This document shows, piece after piece, positions 1 through 11,070 of a stretch of DNA of 64,000 bases. The stretch is from Bremia lactucae (Eukaryota; Oomycota; Peronosporomycetes; Peronosporales; Peronosporaceae). How positions within the stretch are numbered: position 1 is the first letter of the stretch; every line of letters begins with the position of its first letter. A program made the position numbers and the translations under genes. The stretch covers positions 1,089,908-1,153,907 of the forward strand of contig NW_027152196.1 in NCBI RefSeq assembly GCF_004359215.1, given 5' to 3'. The notes beneath the pieces are model-generated. The model had not been told where the DNA came from. It ran no database searches and was given only the letters and a program-made list of their open reading frames with translations.

Positions 1-2
1 AC

Positions 3-1110
3 TTCACCGTGAAGTCTAAAACAGGACGACTAAATCTCGTCGTTGATGCCCTTTCGCGCCGGCCCAATTTTAGGCCGGCTGCGCAAATCAACAGTGTGCA
101 TATGGCCACTGTTGCAACAATAATTGTTTCGTCGTCAACATTACTCGATGACGTTAAAAGAGCAAAAAAATGAGGCTCTTACAGGGTTGATGGATCACCT
201 AAAATATTCATCCCAACAATCTTTAATAGGATTTGTCAAAATTGCATCGACCTCAATAGATCGATACAAAAAACAAAACGCAATGGTGTACTGTACTATA
301 CAGCCATTGCTGGTGACACGCTTCGTATCGTCATCCCTGTGTCGTCATCCCCATCAATAATGATTTGCGTTTAGACATCATGTATGGGTGCCACGATGAA
401 CCAAAAAGCGGACATCGTGAAAGTAAGAAAAATTATCTCACGATAAGCCACGATTTCTACTGGCCACGCCAGTAAAGCACTGGGTTCTCTCGTTGACATA
501 CTACCTACGAAGTATGTCAACGAGAGAACGCAGCGCTTGATCCCGTGTCCGTTACAATTTCTGCCTGTTCCGGCAGAAAATTGGCAGTACGTATCAATGG
601 ACCTCGTCTTCGATTTTCCTGAAGCCGATCACAAGAATACTGGCATTCTTGTGTTTGTTTATCGTTTTAGCAAGATGGCATATCTTGCTTAAGTCCCGGA
701 ATCGACCACAGCCGGAGGCTGTGCTCGTATCTGTATCGACACGATATTTCGACTTCACGAATTATTCGTTGAGCTGGGCTTAGTTTGATGCCCCAGATTC
801 ACGCGGTGTTTTGGCAATCTGTGTTCAAATTACTAGTAACGCAGTTGAAAATGTCAACTTTTGATCATCCTGGAACAGATGGTCAGACGGGACGTGCAAA
901 CCGTATTCTCGAAGAGATACTTTGCGGATATGTCTAAAGAGTTGGAGCGAGTTCTTGCCGATGGTAGAATTTGCCATCAACAATTCAGTGCATGCTTCCA
1001 CAAAGCATACACCTTATTTCGTGAATGGCTTACGCCACCCACGTATACCCATCCTGTTTGAGAGTAACTCTTACTTAAAGGGGGGCTCGCTCGAGCGAAC
1101 AACCTTATAG
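3..1110 (+). pseudogene. Gypsy pol fragment: RNase H end and integrase (A1)
   Basis: Frame 3 from base 3 reads the C-terminal RNase H tail with the VDALSRRPNF motif that precedes integrase in chromoviruses. After frameshifts, the integrase HHCC region follows (a PRQ-type tail near 470, then EVCQR near 510). The core has a DFPEAD-like stretch near 605-630, and a DGQT motif follows near 880. The C-terminal AINNSVHAST motif is near 970-1000 and the VNGLRHPR motif near 1022-1040. It is broken by many stops and by an inverted duplication at 475-538. The same order is seen at 48200-50150, where the sequence is closely related. Confidence 0.75.
475..538. repeat. short inverted duplication (28-nt arms) inside integrase
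   Basis: Arms 475-502 and 511-538 are reverse complements with two mismatches around an 8-nt loop. The right arm matches normal integrase sequence (EVCQR...). The left arm has replaced the expected coding sequence, which is present in the related copy at about 49060-49110. Confidence 0.8.
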
Positions 1111-1479
1111 CTCTTGCTCATCACGCATTAGCCCTAAGGTCAATGCGAAGGATACCGAAATTGAGTTTAGAATCATTTAAGTGGACAAATTCAGTAATAA
1201 CATAATGCTACTGCTGATCTAGATAACGATGCTGAAAGACTCAGCATCGATAACAATACTAATAATGATAATGATAATACTCTCAATAATGAAAAGATTA
1301 ATATCTGTGCAGTAGCAGCCGGTCGTACTGAAAGCAAAAATAAATTCGAGTCAGCAGGAGTTTTCCTGCTGGCTAGAGAATCAGTAGTCCGTGTCGTATA
1401 GGATTCTTTCGCTGATGCGGTGAACCGAAAGAAACGGAACTCTGAAAAAAAATGGAAGAGCAATCATACTTTCATTTAT

Positions 1480-2340
1480 TTCATTGAATGCTAATGATTT
1501 AGTCCTATTGTCGACGGTAAACTTACCAAAAACACGTAGTGACGAATGTAGGCAGTTATAAATTACTGCCCAGATATATCGGCCTGTTTCGTGTACTACC
1601 CCGCCATGAAAATGTTTACACGATCGAGCTGCCTCGTAGTAGGCATTCTACGTTTTATATTAGGCGTCTCCGCTTGTACCATCAGCACGTGGCTTATTCC
1701 GATTCCTGATGACACCGAAACCGTCAAGGGCATCAGCCAAAGCCTGATGGTTCCAAGCCTGAGACTTATTGCCTCGGAAAAGGGTCTGATTCTCTTGAAC
1801 AAGACGATCCACTCTTTCCTCGAAGGAAGAGAATTCCTGACGAGCTGTCTCCAGCTCGTTTTTAAGGGACTGATCTGTCCTTTCGTTCGCCAGTTAATTA
1901 GCCGCAACCTGCGCACAATTTATCATCTGGTCACGAGATACATTATCGACCGTCACCGCTAACTCAAGCGTCGGGATCGCCCGTGATAAAAACTCTCATT
2001 TAAATACATTGCGCTTTCAAAAGTTAAAGAAATTCCAAAAGAAATTGTAAAAGGCCATGGACTTGGATCTACTAGGCATCAGCGTTTCTACTTGACTCAT
2101 AAACTTCAACCCTAAACCCTTAAATAATAAAAGTTTGATCCAAATCGCGATGTTGATTCGGGCTCGTCAAACGAGGCGAGCCCGATCTTTCCTCCCCCTC
2201 TACATCCATAAATGGATTTAGGTGGTGAGAAGCGCTTCTTGTCGAAAGCTACTTGGACCATCGTGAGGCAAAGGGCGTTTATATGAGTTATCTCGCTCGT
2301 TGGCGAGGGTGTTCACCCTCGCATGATGAAGTTGGACGTT
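1480..2340 (+). pseudogene. integrase C-terminal linker and chromodomain (A1)
   Basis: A GPF-type integrase tail is recognisable around 1565-1650, where copy A2 keeps the AHPTFYVG-like ending. A Ser/Pro-rich linker follows. Bases 2217-2340 give a broken chromodomain (GGEKRFL, then LARWRG-like, then PSHD), comparable to those at 31640-31760 and 51120-51300. The chromodomain would guide integration to modified chromatin. Several frameshifts are present. Confidence 0.6.
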
Positions 2341-3480
2341 CAGGGTCGCGTCTTACAGTACGACGAGACCTATCCTCCTCGGCAGAACGTTCATCGAAGA
2401 ACGAGCGCTTCCCGCGCTCGTAAACAGATTCGAGATTCTCAATCCCTTGACGCATCACGTAAGAGATGAGAGTTCTGCAATGAAAATATTTGAGGGAATA
2501 TGCTTCCTTAGGGGCGTGACCTGCAGCATAAACAGCATGGACATGAGTCCCCCCCCGACGAGAGGCAAGAAATCTCTGCCTCTCGAGACAAACGGCGCAA
2601 CTTATAGCGTGCACCGACTACGGTCCGTTTCGTGAACCGTTCACGAAAAGCATCAAGTTTGTCAAGCCAGATCGCATGGCCTATATTTTGTATATTCTGT
2701 AGAAAGACTGTCCAAGCTTGGACCAAAGGTTTGACATCCTTCGCCCGTGTTTAAGAGTGTACCACCGGTACCAATAAAAAGCATCAATGAAGGATTTTGT
2801 TTCATTTTTATCAGACTTGTGAAGGAACATGATAGTGATCGTTGGTCATACATGACCAATGAATGGGGATTCTCCTAGAGGGCAATTAAGGCCTCTTTTT
2901 AGGAGCGAACCGCAACGTATTGCGGTCCCTCTTCTGTTGGCTCATGTAAGCGTTAACGTTAACTTGGCAATAGGAGCGATCCCTCTATTCAATTCTTTTC
3001 CGATGATGCAAACTAGCACCACCACCAGCACGCTTCTCTTTGTGTCCTGGCGATGCATACTAACGTCACCAGAATCATCATCACCCACGGAGTCATCACA
3101 GTTGACTCCCCTACAGAGACGTCCGACAAATTTAAAAATCTCGTCATAACCTCTCTGATTGTCACGTTAAAACTCAAGAGTTTAATGGACTCAGCCTCGG
3201 ATAAAATGGTGGCCTTGACACTAGGCACTGAGTCGGGCGATGCCGGTGACTTGGTCCAGTCACCTACAATTGTTGTTGCAGGTGACTTGTCATCGTCACC
3301 TGCAATATCATCAACAGATGACATGTTCCAGTCACCTCTAATGGGAGTTGGAGGGGACGTATTCTCCGCAGTAGACGCATTTGCGTCTACTGAAACATTT
3401 GCATCGCTGACACCTGCACTGATCCGTGCGGCTGCCAGCTTTGCTGCCTCACAGGCGACGCACACAGGTTGCGATACCAT
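1655..3480 (-). pseudogene. antisense reading frame from 3' LTR toward integrase (A1)
   Basis: Opposite to pol, an ATG at 3480, 119 nt inside the 3' LTR, opens a frame to about 3013 with an Ala-rich start (REAAKLAAARIS-like) and repeated GDW..SP units. After frameshifts it continues through a block ending in a CPCC motif (2508-2726), a basic RRDPERP stretch (2288-2614), and a coiled-coil-like stretch with VTVDNVSRD and ERVDRLVQENQT (about 1700-1960). The same blocks occur in the same order in copies A2 and A3. I do not recognise a family. It is a remnant here. See the findings for the case that it was once a real gene. Confidence 0.5.
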
Positions 3481-3584
3481 GCGCAATCAAAAGTTATAAT
3501 CAAAATAAATTCAACAAGTGCTAATTTATAGAGACTTAAAAAGTACTCTATGTCACTTTACATGAGTCACTTAAGCTTTTTTTT

Positions 3585-3598
3585 GCAAGGGGGGATGA
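3585..3598 (+). other. polypurine tract of A1
   Basis: The purine run GCAAGGGGGGATGA abuts the LTR. The same AAGG..GGGGTGA signature precedes the LTR in copy A2 (about 33044-33056) and, on the minus strand, in the element at 63593-63606. Confidence 0.6.
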
Positions 3599-4044
3599 TA
3601 TAACGTACGGTCCTGTTACATATAATAAAGCAGTACTGAATTATTTTTTCAATTAATTTTGATCAAATAGCTCAAATATTACCAAATTTGGTAATATCGA
3701 CGCAATAAGACATTAGTTCGATTAATTGGTTGTTTTTATTTTAAAACAACCCCGCTAATCGTTAAAATACACGATTAGGCGTCGCGCAAGGAGGCGCAGA
3801 TAAATCTCGATATGTCAGCTAGTAGATTGGAAATTGGTGAGAAAAACTTAATTTATTAATACAGTGTTCCGATTTTTCTATCTTAAAGCCTTAGAATTAG
3901 CCCTGAAAGCTAAGACTTCTTAGCTACTTAGAACCTTCCTCTGCATGTCGTGTATGTGAAGCAGTCGAGGCACTTCACCTCCACTCGAATCAGTGTAGGC
4001 TGACTAGTACTGCTATAAGTTTTAGCAAAAGGTGCCCCGTTACA
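3599..4044 (+). repeat. 3' LTR, group A (A1)
   Basis: About 446 bp, ending GGTGCCCCGTTACA. It aligns with the LTR at 33057-33538, sharing ACCAAATTTGGTAAT and the CTTCCTCTG...TGTACGTG region. It is a 3' LTR because the PPT lies directly upstream. The first bases are TATAAC where TGTAAC is expected. Confidence 0.7.
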
Positions 4045-4180
4045 GTCATACTTATAACAAATAGGATCTTAGTAATAATACCTATTTTGAATAGAAAAAG
4101 AAGGATGTGACCCAGAATATAAAATGTACAACATAAGCAGTTTACCAACCGAAGTATACCTCATTACACTATTTGTTAAT
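4045..4180 (-). repeat. LTR fragment, group C, inverted
   Basis: The top strand ends ACCGAAGTATACCTCATTACA, the reverse complement of the group C LTR start (TGTAATGGGGCATACTTCGGTTG type, also at 36768-36802 and about 20610-20642). Only the LTR start remains, directly against the A1 LTR. Confidence 0.5.
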
Positions 4181-4489
4181 TGCTTAAAACTCTTAGCAAC
4201 GTAAGAATATGTCTCTGCACGTCGTGTAAGTGAAGAACTCGGAGGTGCCTTTCCTACACTATTCTAATTGTCGGCACAGTTGTACAGAAGCCTTGCAAGC
4301 GAAAAGGTTATTCGTTACTGTACCCCGCAAGTATACAATAAAGTCCGTTTTGTACCTTTTTCTGACATTGCAGCGCTCGTTAATCGTCGTTCAAAATGGT
4401 GCATCAGAGTCAATTCCTTCGCGAATTTGGATGCAAAGCTGAAAAGTACGCATTCGAGACCACGCACCAGTAATACGAGTGGCTGCCAC

Positions 4490-4807
4490 CCCGAAATCTA
4501 TCTGGTGGCCGAAACCTATTTTAGCAATGTAATTAGGGTAAGTTTATATCTTACAACTTAATTAAATGTTGTTTCCCGTTTTGATCTTAAAAACGTCTAG
4601 TGCCTTCCTAAGGCTTGCGCTGCGATCGGTGCTAGTAATCAGGCTTCCTTAAGTTACATACTCTCGAACATTAGGTGTCATTTTGTTCAACGAGCCTCTA
4701 AGCCCTTCAACTAGGATTTATTAAGCTCTATGAGATTTGTACGACTTACTTAACTGCTGTACTTTTAGTTCGATAAAAATCAGTGGCTCCTAGGTAGCTC
4801 CGCTACA
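4490..4807 (+). repeat. 5' LTR fragment, group C
   Basis: Shares AGTGCC(T)TTCTAAGGCTTGC, the CTAGGATT..TTAAGCTCTA block and the GTAGCTCCGCTACA end with the minus-strand LTR at 20188-20642. The middle matches 9960-10270 in direct orientation. It is followed at a 2-nt spacing by a primer binding site. The left boundary is eroded; I place it by homology only. Confidence 0.65.
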
Positions 4808-4809
4808 CC

Positions 4810-4827
4810 TGGTAGCACTAGTAGTAA
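4810..4827 (+). other. primer binding site, group C
   Basis: TGGTAGCACTAGTAG starts with the TGG complementary to a tRNA CCA end, two bases after the LTR. A similar site follows LTR ends at 12605 and, on minus, at about 55165. I cannot name the tRNA. Confidence 0.5.
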
Positions 4828-5037
4828 ATCAACGCTTGAGTTTTACAAGACAAAGCCTCTGTTGGAATCGATACTTTCCCGAGTATTAAGAGCGAAATGT
4901 GCAGCGTTTGAGAAGCTCAAAACTTTGTTTATGCTAGAGCACATTGGGTCAACATGTTCCATGGATACAAGGCATGAATCCTTTATGAACCACAATCCTA
5001 ACTTATCGGATAGGTCCAGGACCACTTAGCGGAATCT

Positions 5038-5970
5038 ATGCCAACTAGGTACGTTTCTGTACCTGATGCAGAGCCTAAGGCTCGCCCGCTTGTTGTGCAT
5101 TTGAGGGTACGGATGAAGAAAAAAAACCTTTTCTGGATCAAGCAGATGGAGATGTCCATAGACGCTGTCATGTTTTTTTTCCTAACAGAACGACAAAAGG
5201 TGGCCATCGCCATTTCTGAGCTCGATAATAGAGCTATCAACGGCGCTTTTACCACGTGGGAATTGCTGAACCAGCAAATGAGTGTCATGTTTGCACCGCC
5301 TGATCTTGATTTTCGTATGCAATCAGGACTCAGAACGACTCGTCAGGGTAAATGAGCCCTAGGGGACTATGTCCGAGAGATGAGTACTCTAATCGCCGCT
5401 ATGCACCAAGGCCCAGTGCAAGAAGCAATTATGGTACCCATACTCTTAGGGGGTCTTAATGACTGCGAAGCCTGGATGAAAATAAACCGATTCCATTCCG
5501 TTACTTTTAAAAAGTCTAAATTCGCCTTTAAGTCCGGTCGTGCCAGCATGCCTGTTTATTATTAAGCTCTTCGCACATCGCGGTCGTCTTATAGACCGGA
5601 ACCATTTATATTGGACCTAAGCTCGTTGAGTAGGGAGAAGAAGAACTTCAAGCTGCGGGACAGCACTTATATGTGGGGGAGCACGAAATATTTATTCCCG
5701 ACTTGTCCCTTACGCAGCGCGCGCAAAGCTCGCAAAAAAATCCGCCCCATACTAGAAATCTGGTACGGTGCGGGAAAACGCAGATTCCCAGCAGAGGCGG
5801 GGCAGCCTACTGAGTTAGAACTCAGCTCTGTGGAACCGCAAGGAAAGAGCCAACAGAGCCTAGCCTCGAAGGGCTGTGGGCTTAATGGCACGAAGCGTGA
5901 ATATAAGCTCGGCTTGTTAGTCGTGAGGGCGAATGTTAAGGGCTTTGATAAGCCATGGTCAATTTAAATT
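5038..5970 (+). pseudogene. Gypsy gag (group C, + copy)
   Basis: Gag pieces in two frames. At 5038-5355 a Retrotrans_gag-like core is visible (FWIKQ.EM..DA, then LDNRA, then TWELLNQQM). At 5380-5565 the conserved YVREMSTLIAAMHQ block is followed by ILLGGL. At 5660-5970 there is the tail, with EIWYGAGK and a Gly/Pro/Glu linker also found on minus at 24595-24792. It would encode the capsid/nucleocapsid. It is dead because of frameshifts and stops. Confidence 0.7.
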
Positions 5971-6340
5971 AGCTCAGGAGCGTCCTGCAATTATGCTCGA
6001 CGTCGCTCCCTTGGGGAGAATCGGCGATATGCGGAGGCGCTTTAAGTGCATGAATGTGATTGGCGCTTAGCGACTGGGAGTCGTGTCACCGTACCTAAAG
6101 CTTCTTTGAACTTGGGTATTATATTTCTGGATTTTTAAAGTATGGAACGCTGTCGTGTCCTTTTTTGAGTTTGAGATATGATCTAATCCTTGGTATGGCT
6201 TAGCCTAAACGTCATGAACCATGTATTGATATGAGGTCTAAGACCTTAGGCGCCACGTGCACTGTTCCTAGCGATGCTTTGGAGAGTCATGTATCCATCC
6301 TCGCTAGGCAAGAAAAGCATTAATGGCGTGATCACCTACA
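5930..6340 (+). pseudogene. Gypsy aspartic protease (group C, + copy)
   Basis: After KGFDKPWSI the active-site region reads SSGASCNYARR, with Ser where the catalytic Asp (DSGA) is expected. RLATGSRVTVPK, then YDLILGMA, then the TLGAT..VPS block typical of oomycete Gypsy protease tails follow. Several stops are present. Bases about 6340-7090, between protease and RT, keep only scattered linker similarity. Confidence 0.65.
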
Positions 6341-7079
6341 GAATCTGTCAGTGTGTTAGACATTGGAGTGTCTGATCGAATCAGCTTCGATGTTGATAAT
6401 CCAGATCAGTTGGCGTGGCTCATTATTTGTTGGTGAAGTAACATGTACTTTGTTGAGTGATACTCGTTGCGAATGATTGACAGAATGCTGAAAGTATTGT
6501 GGGCCTAGAGCCGAGTCATCATGGGTGTTCAATTCCCCAGATGCACGTGAAGTAACACGTAAATGTTCACTGGGTGACGAGTTTGAGTTTAGTAACTCCT
6601 CATCGGATGTTGTCAAGAGCAAGCTGTGGTGGGATATCATATAAACATAAGACTATTAATTCCGGCCTCTATGGGGTGTATTGTCTCGCCATCAAGACAA
6701 TACAAGTCGGACCGATATGGCGCGACGTGCAAATCATTTTACACAGTGACAATAGCGCCCAGCGATACACACTTGTTAATAATATGACCAGAGTGATTTG
6801 AGCCTTGAGGCTATCCCCTCGCTACAAGCTCTTTTGGAGCTAGCCGCAATGTCTGTCAATCAATTGAATCAAGCCAAAAAGGCGGATGATGAATCCGAAA
6901 TGGTGGTCATTCGACCAGACACTGAGTTAAACTCATTGTCGCTTCCAGACAAAGCTGTTCTTTAAGATACGTAGGCGGCACATCCTGCAAGGAGTGGATT
7001 AGGGATCTTTAAAGATTCCTCGGATCCCTTCTTTTCCTTGATTAAGGATAATAAATACTTAGTGTGTCAGAATGCACCG

Positions 7080-9060
7080 TCTGTGCTACCTCCGAAATAA
7101 GGTAACGTCCTAAAATTGAATTAATTTTCGTAGCAAAATTTAGTGTTTCACGGCAGTGGCCTTACCCAAAGAAACAGTTTTAATTTACTGACGAAGTCTT
7201 CCGCGCTAAGCACGAGAATATCTCCCAATTCGACATTGACATTTTGTGTCAAATGGTAAATAACGCATTGTGCATGCTTATAACAAGCTAAATGCTGCTA
7301 CCATACCAGCACATACTCCCATTCTAGAAAGGTCGTTCCAGAATAACGTAGTGACATGTACAATGCACCAGTGTGGCAGACTTAGTCGATGGCTATTATC
7401 AGATGCTCATGCGAGCTAGTGACATCCCGCCAGAGCGGTTAGCACCCTAAGCGGCATGCTATGGGGGTAATTGGTAATGCGTCAAGGGCTTTCCAATGCC
7501 TCAAGGAATTTCCAATGATCCGGCCACTATTAATCGTCTAGCGACGCAACTGTTCCATCTTCATTGAAGTGATGCACAGATTTACTTTAGCTCCATTTTT
7601 GTATATATTCTTGCAGAACAGGGCCGGTCGGATGTGGAAACCCACATCGCTAATTTGCAAGTCATTCTCGAGTGGATGCGCCCGAATATGTTGTCTGTCA
7701 ACGCTTCTTAATGCATATTCGAAGCAGAAGAAATTCGCTTCTTATGATGCTTCATTGGAAAGCGAGGCCTTAGAGCAGATGGCTAAGGTAAAATCTATAG
7801 TTGATTGGTTGTTTCCTAAAAATAATATTATTTGCGTAAGCGGCTAGGTCTAGCCAATTACTTGCACAAGTACAGCGAAAATTACGCTGATATGGCTCGG
7901 CCATCTTACTTCACAAGTAGGATACGAATTAGTGGTGGACAAACACTTAAGGTAATACTTGTTAAATCGTAATAGACAGTCTCATCATAACCCTGATTTT
8001 GGCTTCTGCCAAATCCTAATCGACCTTTCAGTGTCGTATGTGATGCATCATATTTCGCCATAGGCCGTGTTTGTTACAAACAGAAGAAGACGGACTAGAA
8101 ATCGTAATTGCGTTCGGGTCTAGACAGCTTAAAGCTGCAGGAAAGAACTATCCTGTTCATGACTAAAAGAGCTACTTGCATTGAAGCATGCTCTTGTCAA
8201 AGAGTACAGCTGCTTAGCTGTAAGCCTTTTGCGATCTATTCAGATCATGCGTCATTACGCTCCGCTACTAATTCACCTCATCTTACACAGAGAGTGGCTC
8301 GATGATTTTTTTTCTTTGCCGAATACAGCTTTGAAGCAGAGCATAAGCTGAGAAAGCAAACTGCTTTGGCTGATGCGTTATCAGATAAATCAGACTATGA
8401 GCTGGGACAAGAGACAACTGTGACGTCGAAATGCGACGATCATTGATCAAATCCATTCAAAATATGCCACGGAACAGCACTGTGTGGCTTCGCTTTGCGC
8501 TCTTCGTGCAAAAAGTTTCAATTTCGGACATTGAATTGTCGATTTGATTTAGTGCAAGCTTTCATAGATATCATGTCGATAAGGGGGTTTGTTCTATTCG
8601 ATTGATTCCGCGGGCGCATTGTAGTTTTTCAAGGTGAGGACCTTGACTATATGAGGCAGATGATTGGTCATCTTGGTCGAGAAAATATCTACGGCTCCAT
8701 AAGCAAAATTATTGATGGCCAAATTTTATAAACGGGTAACACCTATGTTTGCACATGCGAATTTGGCCAATGGGTTAACCGTTCGCCGGTTTGCCCGTAC
8801 CCACGGGGTGTTCGGAGTCGATCGGTATGAATTTAGTGTTTGGCTAACTGGTAAACTCGGCCGGTCACACGTGCATCGTGATTTATGCCAACCGCTTGAG
8901 CAAAAAGAACTCATTACGCGGCTGTGCCTAATAACACTGAATGTGAAGGTACGGCATGGTTGTTGTTGACCGTGTGTTTCGACGACACGGGTTGCCAGTG
9001 GCAATTGTCTCCTATCGAGACCCCCGTTTCACGAAAACGTTCTGAAAGTCGATCTTTCGA
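7080..9060 (+). pseudogene. Gypsy pol: RT, RNase H, integrase (group C, + copy)
   Basis: Heavily mutated pol. RT pieces are [19 protein letters not shown] near 7090, IVHAYNKLNAATIP near 7260-7310, LSNAS near 7490, and EQGRSDVETH near 7620. RNase H is at 8130-8400, with the KSDHASLR-type core and an ADALS end. Integrase zinc-binding pieces (GHLGRENIYGS) and parts of the core follow to about 9060. Most of the integrase core between 9000 and 9100 is missing. The minus-strand C copy (21531-24172) is a better guide to the intact order. Confidence 0.7.
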
Positions 9061-9099
9061 GTGCTTGGCACCTAGAACGAGGCTGATAACGCTCGAACA

Positions 9100-9790
9100 T
9101 CAACAGACGATCTTAAAATCCCAACAAGGACACGCTCCGTTCGAGTCATTCTCACGGAGAAGTTGCACTTCGTGCCTTAATGCCAACACAGACGCCGCTG
9201 ATATTCCGGCCTCCTCTGCGCTGCTCGACAAGCAGGAGACTCTCCAGTTTCTCGTCGAGAGACTTCCGAAGCGACGTTTTGTAACGGACAATACCACTAT
9301 GTGGTGGAGTAGTTTGTGTCCCCGTCGTAAAACTCGTGAGTGCGAGATTCCTCTTCCGCAAGATTGCCCGTACGCCGTTGACGTTTTGAGCGCCACGCTC
9401 AGGGTAGCCTGCGTCAATTAACGCTTCCCACCAGCAGAGGTTGAGAAGAATAAGTCATCAGTCTAAAAAGTGCTTGGAGCTACGGTTGCGTGAGCAACAG
9501 AAGCATCAGAGGGCTGGCTGGGTCGTAAATCGTATTGCGGTCGATACGCCGCGCTTATTGGCCTTTGACTTTAATCTTGGCAAAATCAAAATGGATTTTA
9601 GTTATGAACAAACGTCGACCACTTATATGACAGAGTTTTAAGAGAAATTTATACGTAAGTAGACGGGCGGGCGCGGTGTACCCAATTAACAAACGATTCC
9701 TCGATTTCGGGCTACAACGCGTTTGAATATAAACAGGTGAAATCCCCCTCATAGATGACACAGAGGCATCATGTGCTTGACTTCGCAAAC
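9100..9790 (-). pseudogene. antisense frame remnant (group C, + copy)
   Basis: On minus, an ALRHEVQLLRE stretch (about 9150-9190) and an IHFDFAKIKVKGQ stretch (about 9555-9600) match ALRHQVQLLRE and LHFDFAKLIIKGQ of the antisense frame at 20753-22051. Order and placement relative to the chromodomain and LTR are the same. Frames are broken. Confidence 0.5.
9200..9405 (+). pseudogene. chromodomain remnant (group C, + copy)
   Basis: LLDKQETLQFLVERLPKRR, then a degraded core, then CEIPLPQDCPYAVDV match, block for block, the chromodomain on minus at 21531-21827 (LLDAPEKLQFHVKKLLKRR, then VPLRQDFPYAVDV). Confidence 0.65.
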
Positions 9791-9959
9791 GTGCTGATAA
9801 CTAACATGGCATCATAATCACGGAATTAAGGTATCGCTCGTTTTAAGTAGCACGCTCAGCGAGGTCTTCCGGTGTAGTCGCCTTGGGTCCACGAGCACAG
9901 GTTCATATCTTGCGACCCAAATTCTCTTGGAGGTGCTCTTCCACACTTAGTGGGCGTGA

Positions 9960-10270
9960 AAAAATATCTGTAGACCACCTGATATTAATAATGTAATCAG
10001 GGTATGGTTTGTATTACAATTGAAGCAAATATCAGTTCCTCTTAGTAACTAGTGCCTTTCTAAGGCTTGCACTGCTATCAATGATAGTAATAAGCTTTTC
10101 TAAGGTGCATTCTCTCGGACATTTGTTGTCACTTGGTTCTGCGAGCCACTGAGCCCTTTAAACTAGGATTCATTTAGCTCTACGAGCTTGTAAGATTTAC
10201 CTATTTGTAAGAGTTCTATGTTCCTTAGAACTAAGTAACTCTTTGAGTTTGAAGTCTTCTTCTGACTTTA
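9960..10270 (+). repeat. 3' LTR fragment, group C
   Basis: Direct copy of the 4600-4780 region (AGTGCCTTTCTAAGGCTTGC, TGAGCCCTTTAAACTAGGATT, TTTAGCTCTACGAG). Together with 4490-4807 it brackets the + group C element. Both termini are eroded. Confidence 0.6.
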
Positions 10271-10433
10271 GGAGCGAAATAGTCCCGTACAGCTTTTAGT
10301 AAGGAGCACTGAGAATAGGGGAAAGTAAATGTGTATTTGGTATTTTCTTCTTACAGATATCACCTTATAAGTCTGACTTAATGTATAAATATTAATTTGT
10401 ATAGTGACTGCCCATTCGCGCGTCTAGAAGCGA

Positions 10434-10674
10434 TTGGTGGCGCAACCCTCGAGACGCGAAATTACTGTGCAAATTATGCGTGAGAAAAGGAGGAAACATG
10501 ACTCACTAAAGCTCTTTCACGAGAGGTTTATGACTACCACTCACGGAACAGCTTCGCAATTATCATTCTTAATGAAGCGGGACATTCCAGGTTTTACTGA
10601 ATCGAACTCTTGGAATTTGATAAATCAATGGTACTGTAGCGAAACCTTACGAGGCGATACGATTGACCATATGT
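10434..10674 (+). pseudogene. unidentified coding fragment cut by an LTR-like arm
   Basis: An open frame of about 80 codons (ATG-less start at 10434; HDSLKLFHERFMTTTHG, then INQWYCSETLRGDTIDH) ends where the inverted-arm repeat begins at about 10675. I do not recognise it. It may be gag-like or host-derived. Right of the second arm (12180-12330) I find no clear continuation. Confidence 0.3.
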
Positions 10675-11070
10675 GTAGGCGGGCACGTCGTAATGCGGCC
10701 ACGCTCTACTTAAGCACACACCCTAGCACAGCGAGGAAGCGGTTAAATCTGCTTCTCTTGCGTGCAGTGAGGTAGTTGTGGTGGGCGGGCAAGCGACCTC
10801 ACCCAACTCACTAAGAACTCTGGTGAAGTGACGTCACGGGAGTGGTAATCCGTCTCCTCGTGCGCACTTACCAAGTAGGTAGTAATTTTCAGACTGATTT
10901 ATATTTAAAAGAATTAAATATAAATACCTGTTTTTACTAATTCAAATGATGTCTATATAGATATCATTTAATATGTATTGCGAGCGTATCTTTGTAGATA
11001 CCTCGCGTAACTGATGACGCTAGCCGTCATCCCTCCTTATGTGAATGCACCCATGTGCATCACATCCACA
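10675..11070 (+). repeat. left arm of large inverted repeat, LTR-like
   Basis: Begins TGTAGGCGGGCACGTCG and matches the reverse complement of 11761-12176 with few differences over about 390 bp (for example GCGAGCGTATCTTTGTAGAT, TGATGACGCTAGCCGTCATC). It starts with TG and is followed by a gag-like frame, so an LTR is the best reading. A terminal inverted repeat is the alternative. Confidence 0.6.

Larger units (their letters stand above)
1..4044 (+). mobile_element. Gypsy (group A) retrotransposon, 3' half, copy A1
   Basis: Decayed Ty3/Gypsy element entering from the left edge. In order on + it shows the end of RNase H (VADALSRRP-type ending near 50-70), integrase zinc-binding and core pieces (300-1080), the integrase C-terminal region with a linker (about 1500-2200), a chromodomain (about 2217-2340), a 3' region read on the opposite strand (to 3480), a polypurine tract (about 3585-3598) and the 3' LTR (3599-4044). 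Stops and frameshifts are frequent, so it is dead. The 5' half lies outside the window. Confidence 0.8.

Noticed and set aside
1591..1962. 123-codon + ORF, hydrophobic, conserved at 31154-31498
   Set aside because: Its Leu/Phe-rich sequence is what the complement of a Lys/Glu/Gln coiled coil produces; it also disagrees with the integrase tail frame.
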